Of a DNA stretch of 26,670 bases, positions 20,801-26,670 are shown piece by piece. Both the position numbers and the translations under genes were made by a program. The stretch lies in NCBI GenBank assembly GCA_000934455.1, contig KN885132.1, positions 72,734 to 99,403 on the forward strand. The letters are read 5' to 3'. The first letter of the stretch is position 1. Each line of letters opens with the position of its first letter. Under the pieces are notes generated by a model, which saw only the letters and a list, made by a program, of their open reading frames with translations, made no database searches and was not told where the DNA came from. This DNA comes from Apostichopus parvimensis (lineage: Eukaryota > Echinodermata > Holothuroidea > Aspidochirotida > Stichopodidae).

Positions 20801-21147
20801 GTAAGATAGGATACACAGAACCAATGTACGAGCTCTTGGCTAGCCTAGGCCTACACCTAAAGTAATATTTGACTGCGGTCTCGTCTAGCCTAGGTTGTAG
20901 CTGAATCGGTACCAACACAAGCTGTACAATAACAATACATACCAGAGAAAATTGACCAATTAGATGCAAAGTTTTTAGTTTCTCTGTTTGCCGCAAACTG
21001 AGATTTAGTCCGCAGTTCATAATTTTGAATGACATCTTTAACGGCAACCATATTCGAAACGTAGAACAATTTAGGAAACTCCACATCAATGCGTTCACAG
21101 TCTTCTTCTGAAGATCCTGGTATATCTTTCGGTGCGTCCTCCGCCAT
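14375..21147 (-). CDS. CARF-like (ALS2CR8-domain) nuclear protein, six exons, 423 aa
   Basis: Relative of vertebrate CARF, a calcium-responsive transcription factor. Exons, in transcript order: 21147-20943, 20744-20575, 20139-20050, 18730-18581, 17755-17535, 14810-14375. All have GT-AG borders and all phases join, giving 1272 nt with one stop. The domain runs over residues ~20-275: GIPFIVVGKR then CTFGPTYR (~91-111), CPAQISIREI..FPEF (139-154), RRFYVSLP followed by H198 and H201, and YVQEELFKDGPAPP..DARFYPS (241-263). The tail (280-423) is hydrophilic, with KKRKV at 295-299 as a putative nuclear signal and a Leu-rich helix near the end. The start is ATGGCGG at 21147, with purine at -3 and G at +4. 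CARF itself is longer in mammals; this may be an invertebrate paralogue. Membership is firm; DNA targets and calcium response are inference. Confidence 0.85.
14811..15540 (-). other. Last intron of CARF-like gene, 3' portion
   Basis: Apart from the splice acceptor it holds a perfect TGACGTCA at 14862-14869 followed closely by TATATAAG at 14873-14880, read on the + strand, antisense to the gene. A G-rich patch follows. No coding sequence is recognised. Confidence 0.5.
15541..16680. repeat. 52-bp minisatellite, 22 tandem copies
   Basis: Units beginning TTCCCTG(C/T)GTTATCAAA repeat every 52 bp, with one 53-bp and one 51-bp copy and a last copy cut at 48. Two linked subtypes exist. Type A has ATAAGCAG and GAAACAAATATCT (13 copies). 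Type B has TTAATCAG and GAAACAACTATCT (6 copies). Three copies are mixed. The array lies in the last intron of the CARF-like gene. Each unit holds a small dyad around AGATAGT. Unequal crossing over or gene conversion explains the mosaic; function is unknown. Confidence 0.95.
16681..17534 (-). other. Last intron of CARF-like gene, 5' portion
   Basis: Follows the donor at 17534. A 122-codon frame at 16756-17124 on the opposite strand has no recognised motif and is not called. Nothing else is recognised. Confidence 0.5.
17535..17755 (-). CDS. CARF-like exon 5
   Basis: Residues 206-278 plus two bases. It encodes LTDFIYRRIFDPKKL and YVQEELFKDGPAPP followed by FYPSKRRI, the C-terminal signature of the CARF domain. 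The acceptor is TTGAAG after a T-rich tract; the donor is ATGCA|GTAAGT, phase 2. Confidence 0.87.
18089..18172 (+). repeat. Microsatellite of GACAAC, AATAAC and AACAAT units
   Basis: Compound run of trinucleotide-based repeats (GACAAC, then AAC/AAT mixtures). On the minus strand it would follow GGCGCCATAAAAGAGTC, so it could be the decayed tail of a SINE or LINE. Confidence 0.85.
18192..18264. repeat. Near-tandem duplication of a 26-bp AT-rich segment
   Basis: 18192-18217 and 18239-18264 are identical except for one G/C difference, offset 47 bp. Local duplication inside the intron. Confidence 0.7.
18581..18730 (-). CDS. CARF-like exon 4 (150 nt)
   Basis: Phase 0-0, 50 codons, residues 156-205. 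It encodes a basic helix (HQREKMMRELKHAL) and RRFYVSLPRMKDHQGHDFEK, the conserved segment that ends in two His three residues apart. The acceptor is TTAATTGCAG; the donor is GAGAAG|GTGAGG. Confidence 0.85.
18731..20049 (-). other. Intron 3 of CARF-like gene
   Basis: 1.3 kb of AT-rich sequence between exons 3 and 4. It contains the 89-bp tandem duplication at 19372-19549. No exon-like segment fits the domain here once exon 3 is placed at 20050-20139. Confidence 0.55.
19372..19549. repeat. Two-copy tandem duplication, 89-bp unit
   Basis: 19372-19460 and 19461-19549 abut exactly and differ at only a few bases (for example GGCAG/GACAG and CATGG/CACGG). Both begin GACCATTACG and end GGACTAA. A fairly recent local duplication. 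Confidence 0.9.
20050..20139 (-). CDS. CARF-like exon 3 (90 nt)
   Basis: This small exon supplies the otherwise missing core of the domain, residues 126-155, including NCPAQISIREIHKFPEF. The acceptor is a long T tract ending CCAG; the donor is TTTTCT|GTAAGC. It is symmetrical (phase 0-0) and exactly 30 codons, so skipping it would keep the frame but delete C139. Confidence 0.82.
20140..20574 (-). other. Intron 2 of CARF-like gene
   Basis: Contains a T/G block ending in a G13 run (20409-20421). Frames across it on both strands are simple-sequence translations. The acceptor tract for exon 3 is next to 20140. Confidence 0.5.
20575..20744 (-). CDS. CARF-like exon 2
   Basis: The acceptor is a pyrimidine-rich tract ending CCAACAG; the first two bases complete the Ala codon opened by exon 1. 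It encodes residues 69-125 with RITWQDREGRYEK, GIPFIVVGKR and CTFGPTYR. The donor is AAAG|GTAGGC, phase 0. A nearby AG 23 bases earlier (exon from 20767) would break the frame. Confidence 0.82.
20943..21147 (-). CDS. CARF-like exon 1 (start codon)
   Basis: It encodes residues 1-68 plus one base: an acidic N-terminus, then a segment with LFYVSNMVAVKDVIQNY. The donor is TCTG|GTATGT, phase 1. An in-frame GTG lies 36 nt upstream (21183), but the ATG in good context is preferred. Confidence 0.8.
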
Positions 21148-22831
21148 TTTTTCGCAAATTCTGTACCGTATAGTGCACGTCACTACTAACCTTACTATTA
21201 GCTATCAGACGATAATACGCATTACCAAAGTAGTTACAAAGTGTTACTAATACATACAATTGATATCAGACTACGTCTTGTTAAGGACATGGGACCCAAC
21301 TAAGAATAAAAAAACGTTATTTGAAAGAATTATGTCTTTTGATAAAACCTCCAACAACTTCATATGATCTAATGAGGAAATTGGCCACTTAGCGATCTAA
21401 GATTCCATTAACTTCTCAGACTTATAAACATCCGTACATAGATCGTTTTATTAAGTTCAAACTGATTTTTGTTTTTCTATTTTGCTACATTAATTCAATT
21501 TTCTCTCATTGGAAATCAATAAAACTGACATTTAAATGATTATCCGTAACCTTTAGTCCTTTTTCATATGCCAACAAAGTTTTTTGGAGGTGAAATATTT
21601 TGCGTACATATAAGATGTTAGGATGCTTTGTCAAATCTATACTAAAACATAACATTAGGTTCACAACATGCACTTTTGGAACGCGTTTAGCGTTTAACTT
21701 TACTCAGCAGGCGAAAGTCGGCATCAAGGGTCATCAGGGGTTCCAGTACGGTATCTTGTACATACCAATTATCCGGACCTGCTGTGACAGCAACATCATT
21801 GAAAGTGAATATTCAATGTTTATTTCCATACACCCTTTTCACGTAAAATCATTACAGCATGCGGATGAAGAAGAGTATTTAAATGGTAACCAAAGAACGG
21901 TAACACATACAGCGAGACTTTTTTGTTTCAACAAAAGCGTTGATCTAATAAGTTCATAGAACTATATTGCAAAGTCATAACGTTATTGATGCATCGCAGC
22001 TTAATTTACGCCTAATCTACGCCTAATTACACAATACCATAGTTTCTCGTAGTTCTCATACTACTAGGTGGACATGCACGCATCCTATTATAGGGCCTAG
22101 TTTCGCTATTTTGTATATCATTGAAAATATAATGTTAGGCCTCGCAGAGATTTACTACAAAAACGAAATCATTTTATCGCAGACCTCTTCCAGGAAATGA
22201 ATGAAATAGCCTTTATATGATAGATGAATATGCTAGTTGCACGAACTTCATATCGCTAAGTTAGATTCTAAAGTTAGATTACACATCATAAATAATAATG
22301 CCATGGCCTCCTTAATCATGTTAGAGCTTTTCTCCTAACTGTGCGTCAATGCTATTTTTGCATGTAGCCGGATGAACAAAAATGTATCAATAAGTACTTA
22401 ACAAGCCCAGAAGTTATATATCCAAATTGAGTTTAGAGTTCACAATTTTCACAAATGATGGCTCAGCTCAAAGTTACTGGTGGAACATGATCCATGTTTA
22501 TTATAGATTTAAATGGAATACATGCTTCAAAGCTGAGTTGAATATTTACAGGCTGTCATTGGAAGAATTGTCCTATTGTGGGATATGAGATGTGAGGGTA
22601 CTTCTTCTACCATTGTTTGTCCAGCTGCCTGGTGAATAATCAATTAAGCTCTACCTCATATTTGAAGTGTGGGAGGGGGGGGGAGGGGTGGTGGAATGGA
22701 CCGATTAGCAGATTTAAATCACCTTTCCAGTTTTTATTTAATGTGATGTCTCATAAATTTTATAAGTTAAGTTAACAGCTTTGCCTTTTCATTAACTTAG
22801 GAACTTAACAATTATTTTTTTATCTCCACAG
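21148..22831. promoter_or_regulatory. Divergent intergenic region between CARF-like gene and NOM1
   Basis: The two genes face away from each other, with coding starts 1.69 kb apart. NOM1's start codon follows a splice acceptor, so at least one untranslated NOM1 exon and its promoter must lie here or farther upstream. The CARF-like promoter should lie just right of 21147. No TATA box or CpG-rich core is evident by eye. A 119-codon frame (21600-21959) has no recognised features. A G run stands at 22675-22683. Confidence 0.45.
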
Positions 22832-23078
22832 AAAAATGACCAAACGCAAGAAACAGTCTACGCCAGCAAAGAAAGGGAAAGCAGACCTTTTTAATGCTCA
22901 CAATGCAGTGCAGAAATTTCTGGAAGGTTCAGAGTCCAATAAAACTGAAAATGAAGACCCAAGGTTTCAGAACATTTCAAGTAGGCCGGTGTCTCGTAAG
23001 GAAAGAAGGAAACAAGAACGAGAGGCCAAAAAAGCAAGGAAGAGGGCTTTCCATTCAAACAAAAATGGTGCAGTCACG
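22832..23078 (+). CDS. NOM1: NOM1 first coding exon
   Basis: The acceptor TTATCTCCACAG at 22831 precedes AAAA then ATG at 22836, so the leader is spliced. Encodes 81 codons, phase 0 at the end, donor ACG|GTTAGT. Reading past the donor would add an unrelated hydrophobic tail and stop. Confidence 0.85.
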
Positions 23079-26000
23079 GTTAGTGTATACATGGATTTAT
23101 ATAAACATTTATGTGATGGAATCTCTGCTTGTCTGTTATTAATTGACCTGTAGCTTTGCTTCATGTAGACAGAGCAGAGGGTACATCAGTATACTTAGTA
23201 AACTGTAATGCAAGGTAACTACAAACAGGCACCGTTTTTTGCTATGTGTCTCATAGAGTGACTTTCGTTATTTAAAAGCCATGTTTTTTTTTCTGTTAAT
23301 TTTTTAGGAATTAGTGAAAGCAAACCCAGAGGATGAAAATCCTATGACAGCAGAGAAGAGTAAGGATTCACCAACCATTGAGGAAGACAATCAAGGGAAG
23401 CGACAAAAATTGGAAGCTGAAAAAAGTAAAGCCGTACAGAGAGAAAGGAGGAAAAAGGTGAAGAAAATAATAAAATGAAGAAAAATTAAAGAGTGGTTAG
23501 AAAATATAGAAAATCAGAAGAGATAGAATTATCTGTCTAATCATTGAAAGTCTAAAATTGTATAAATATATCTTTACAATTTATCAAAACTTTCACAAGT
23601 TTTCTCAGTGATTGAATAGACAATGACATGTAGCCAAGAGTTAAATGCTTTGATGGTGACAGTCAAAATGAATTGTCTAGGTGACCATTATTTGACTCTA
23701 GCATATTTGTGGACAATACTTATGATTATTAATTATCCTTTTGCACCGAGAGTATAGAGAATTCCAAAAAAAAAAAATATTCATGTTTCTGAATCAGCAG
23801 GGATTCATAGTTTATCATATGTTATGCTATTAATGAATAGTTTCCTTGACGAAAACTGATTTATTTTATTTTTCTTGCTCATTCTTTTCATAGTTACTTG
23901 AAGACAGAAGGAAGCAAGATTTATTAGAAGCAAACCAGATTGAAGACCGGAACATCAAACGACTGGAGAAGAGTCTAAGGTTCAGGAAAAAGAAGAAAAC
24001 CAAAGAAGTGATTATTCCAGGGCAATTTAAATACGATGGTTTGGATTGTATCCTTTCTGAAAAAATTAATAAATATTTCTTACATAATTTTCCCACTGTG
24101 GTTCTATTGTTGTCTCCATCAGGATTGCATCTATCAGAGAAAGATATTAAAACTATGTGGTTGGAATGAATGTCTTACTGTAGCTGTTTGTAAAGAACTT
24201 TTGCTGCCACCAATATCAATTCACCTTTCCTTTGGTGTCAGTGAGCATCTGGTTTTAAAGACTACAACAACTGGTGTAAAAACATATTTTAGTATGGTCA
24301 ATTAAAAACTGCAAATGTCTGGTTTAAGTAAGATGACATATTTTCCGTGACGCTTCAACCTTTACACAGATTTATTGGATATCATTGATTCGAAAAAGTT
24401 AGAAGCCTTGAAAGAAGAGGATGATGAACTTGCTCAGGAAATGGACTTGGAGCAAGTCAAAGATCGTCAAAAGAAGTTGGCTGATCACCTTGGTGATGAT
24501 GGTGATGGTGGCTCAGATGAAGATTCAGAAGAGGATAGTGGTGGAGAAGATGAGAGGGATTTAGGAGATGAGGGTGAACATGATATGAATGACATTAGCA
24601 ATTATTTTACAAAAGGTCTGGATGAGCCTGACTTGGAGGAGGAGGGGAAGGAGGAGGAGGAGGAGGAAGAAGAAGAAAGTGATGATATTTCAGATGAAGA
24701 TGAATCATCAATAGTCCATGGACAACAGAGAGGAGACAGATCAGAGGCGAAGAACCCCAAACAAGAGGACGAAGGTTGGGGGAATAGTGCCAAGAGGAAA
24801 CGGACGCAGAAAGATGATGGGAACCAAATTCACGAAGATATCGATGAGAGTAAATTAAATGCAGTAGAAGATGAGGATGAAGGATATGATCAATTAGGTG
24901 TTAACAAGAAGAAACCCAAAATGGACCCTTATGGTTTCACACCAGAGGAGAGAGAGATTGCTAAAAGTGGGAGTTATATTCCTCCTCATAAAAGGGCCAT
25001 GATGATGGGTGAGAACTTGGACAGTCAACGGAAAGCAGAACTGGAGAAACTCAAGAGACAACTGAAAGGTTTGATAAACAGGTGAGTTTTAATGCATCTA
25101 GCTTCTACACCACCCACAGGGCTGATCATTCTTGACAGTGTCCTGCCACCTAGCAGTATGATGCTATGTTACAGCTAAACCTTTCTGTGCCTGGTTCTGT
25201 AACGGATTGGAAAAGTGATTTGGAATTTACTGATGTTGCTTGTCTAGCTGTAGTAGCACCAGAGAGGTCCAGTTGTGTATCACTTTCTATCCCTCTTTCC
25301 TCCTTGTGTTTCTCAAGTAGTTTCAATATCCTCCAGCAATTTTTACGATTTACTTCTGAATTTCATTCCCTAATCGCGCTGTATTCGTCTGTTTTGCTTA
25401 GGTTAAGTTCGTCGAATGTTCTGTCCATCAGCAGAGATATCGAAAACCTTTACCAGACCAAGAGTAGAAATGGTATGTAATATCTATGAACCAATGCATT
25501 CTTTCATTTTTGTCTTTGAAACTGGTTTGAGCAGTGATGCAGTTGTTAAAGGAACTTAATGTCTTGATAAACTTTTAAATATGAGGAACATCCCATGAAT
25601 AAACCAGAAAATAAATAAGAAATTTATATGGAAAAGGTCTAATAGGGTCTTATCTTGTCTAATAAATTTCCCTGATTCAGTTTAGTATCTGTTTTGTAAG
25701 CTTAGGAGATAATTTTTTTCTATCTTGCATGCATGGTGGCAAAATATCCCCTTTAGCTACTTCCTTCCCTCTACCATGTATCTCCTCGTCAACATTATGC
25801 CTACCCCCTTCCCCCCCTACCATTTCCCTCAAGCCCCACTTTTGCTTCCTTCCATCCTTTATCATTGCTTATAATGACATTGTCAGTGCTAAACTGTTTT
25901 TTGATCTAGATATGAATGAGTCTCTCTGCAACATTCTACAAGAAGCCCTGATTATCAACACCATGTCAGGGGACAGATTAGTCATGGAAGCTGTCCTGCT

Positions 26001-26645
26001 TATCTCAATCCTGCATTATAATGTCGGAAGTGAAGTCGGTAAGTTTGTCTCTCTCAGAATTTTTTTAAACTTTATCCAACAAGAGTGAACAGTTCTGCCC
26101 TGACACCTCCTTTTCTTCATTGACAACAGTAGATTGTGCTGCTAGGTGGAACTTTGACAAATTTCTTGATATGGAATTATTAGAGGGAAAAGTGAAATTC
26201 ATAAAACCACCTTTTTGTCTAAGTGAAGCAGGCATTTGTGGTATAAACTATTCATAAAAGAGATATCTTTTCCTTGTAAATTTGTAACAAATCTTTGTTA
26301 TTGACAAATAAAAAATTATTTATGATGTTGCTTTACAAACCTATATTAGTTGAAGTTAAACTTTAATGCATAGGAACTAACTCTGTACAATTTTGTCACA
26401 AATGGCACCTCATACTAACCGACAGATAATATAACTCAACTGCATTTTATGTTATTTATCACTCATACGCCTCTGTATTTTTCTTATGTTCACCTTTTCA
26501 TCTCTTGTTTTCTACAGGTGCTCATTTTCTGCAATCAATGGCTGTGAAATTTGATGAGTTGCACAAGGCCCTGCAAGGACATGACACAGAGGACAAGTCG
26601 TGCGATAATGCATTGCTCATCCTTATTCACATGTATAACTTCAAG
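22836..26645 (+). CDS. NOM1: NOM1, nucleolar protein with MIF4G domain (5' part, 529 codons)
   Basis: Nucleolar protein needed for 18S rRNA and 40S subunit production; the family (yeast Sgd1) binds an eIF4A-type helicase (eIF4A3/DDX48 in animals, Fal1 in yeast). Seven exons join in phase. Seen in order: Lys/Arg-rich N-terminus with VSRKERRKQEREAKKARKR (~52-70); a basic helix and GQFKYDGLDYLLDII, matching the family's GLDYIL motif (~175-187); a long acidic stretch with EEEEEEEEE; KRKR; YIPPHKR (~385-391); then KLKRQLKGLINRL opening the MIF4G domain. VLLISILHYNVGSEVGAHFL and CDNALLILIHMYNFK follow it. The remaining MIF4G repeats and the MA3 domain expected in this family lie beyond the window. 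Spliced upstream leader inferred. Identity is very secure. Confidence 0.93.
23308..23457 (+). CDS. NOM1: NOM1 exon, residues 82-131
   Basis: Phase 0-0, 50 codons, acceptor AATTTTTTAG, donor AAAAAG|GTGAAG. Charged, helix-prone sequence ending QRERRKK. Such low-conservation sequence was found from phase and splice sites rather than from homology. Confidence 0.75.
23894..24047 (+). CDS. NOM1: NOM1 exon, residues 132-182
   Basis: Acceptor CTTTTCATAG, phase 0. It encodes LLEDRRKQDLLEAN, IKRLEKSLRFRKKKK and FKYDGLD; the last codon is split (T|AT) so that the next exon yields the conserved DGLDYLL. Donor GATT|GTATCC. The frame starting inside this exon at 24036 is a chance one. Confidence 0.85.
24370..25081 (+). 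CDS. NOM1: NOM1 large acidic exon, residues 183-419
   Basis: Acceptor TTTACACAG completes Tyr183. Encodes a Glu/Asp-rich domain with a GAG/GGA-type simple repeat at 24636-24679, a KRKR cluster, then EREIAKSGSYIPPHKR and the start of MIF4G. Donor AACAG|GTGAGT, phase 2. The ATG at 24375 is internal, since the frame continues from the upstream exon. Confidence 0.92.
24636..24679 (+). repeat. GAG/GAA coding microsatellite in NOM1
   Basis: Purine-only triplet repeat giving a run of nine Glu. Likely length-variable between individuals without loss of frame. Confidence 0.8.
25082..25401 (+). other. NOM1 intron between acidic exon and MIF4G exon
   Basis: 320 bp, GTGAGT to TTTTGCTTAG. A frame from 25166 runs through it into the next exon, but the split Arg codon and the family's NRLS motif show that it is spliced out. 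Confidence 0.7.
25402..25472 (+). CDS. NOM1: NOM1 MIF4G exon, residues 420-443
   Basis: 71 nt. Completes Arg420 (AG|G), then LSSSNVLSISRDIENLYQTKSRN, matching the first helix of the NOM1 MIF4G domain. Donor AATG|GTATGT, phase 1. Confidence 0.9.
25473..25909 (+). other. NOM1 intron
   Basis: 437 bp with a pyrimidine-rich block (25740-25860) and acceptor TTTGATCTAG. No other feature is recognised. Confidence 0.6.
25910..26038 (+). CDS. NOM1: NOM1 MIF4G exon, residues 444-486
   Basis: Completes Asp444 (G|AT), then MNESLCNILQEALI and RLVMEAVLLISILHYNVGSEVG, highly typical of NOM1. Donor GTCG|GTAAGT, phase 1. Confidence 0.92.
26039..26517 (+). other. NOM1 intron
   Basis: 479 bp AT-rich, ending TTTTCTACAG. 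Nothing else is recognised. Confidence 0.6.
26518..26645 (+). CDS. NOM1: NOM1 MIF4G exon, residues 487-529
   Basis: Completes Gly487 (G|GT), then AHFLQSMAVKFDELHKAL and CDNALLILIHMYNFK. Donor AAG|GTAAGA, phase 0. The gene continues to the right of the window. Confidence 0.92.
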
Positions 26646-26670
26646 GTAAGAGATGGCACTAATACACTTA

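Noticed and set aside
21600-21959. 119-codon + strand frame between CARF-like gene and NOM1
   Set aside because: No ATG at its open start, no domain, ordinary spacer composition. It could at most overlap an untranslated NOM1 leader.
25166-25480. 104-codon + strand frame
   Set aside because: Mostly NOM1 intron running into the 71-nt exon; the split Arg codon shows the spliced frame.

Overview
This is AT-rich animal nuclear DNA. Its genes are split by GT-AG introns, no bacterial-style operons are present, and the spacers hold small inverted-repeat transposons, a LINE/SINE-type 3' tail, microsatellites and many pure G or C runs. The gene types (a kisspeptin/galanin-type receptor, a CARF-like gene, NOM1) and the repeat style suggest a marine invertebrate deuterostome such as an echinoderm or hemichordate. 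The species assignment is inference and weak.

Layout. (1) At 729-1825 (+) lie the last two coding exons of a rhodopsin-class neuropeptide GPCR; its N-terminus, TM1 and TM2 lie left of the window. (2) From 1826 to about 14050 there is a roughly 12 kb spacer without a convincing gene. It holds two hAT-like miniature elements with 8-bp target-site duplications (5167-5508 and 10678-10996), two weaker inverted-repeat structures, a cluster of small hairpins and the 3' tail of a non-LTR retroelement near 12540. (3) From 21147 down to 14375 (-) is a complete six-exon gene. All exon phases join, giving 423 residues with a CARF (ALS2CR8, calcium-responsive transcription factor) domain and a basic putative nuclear signal. 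One 90-nt exon was found only because the domain lacked its CPA segment. The last intron carries 22 copies of a 52-bp minisatellite in two subtypes that differ in hairpin length. (4) From 22836 (+) to the right edge are seven coding exons, 529 codons, of NOM1, the nucleolar MIF4G-domain protein of 40S ribosome biogenesis. The rest of the MIF4G domain and any MA3 domain lie beyond the edge.

The CARF-like gene and NOM1 are head-to-head, with start codons about 1.7 kb apart. The GPCR is unrelated to them. No bacterial-type defence or other multi-gene system is visible. The least ordinary items are the subtyped intronic minisatellite, the hairpin-rich 342-bp element and the putative C-C-H-H metal-binding pattern of the CARF-like protein.
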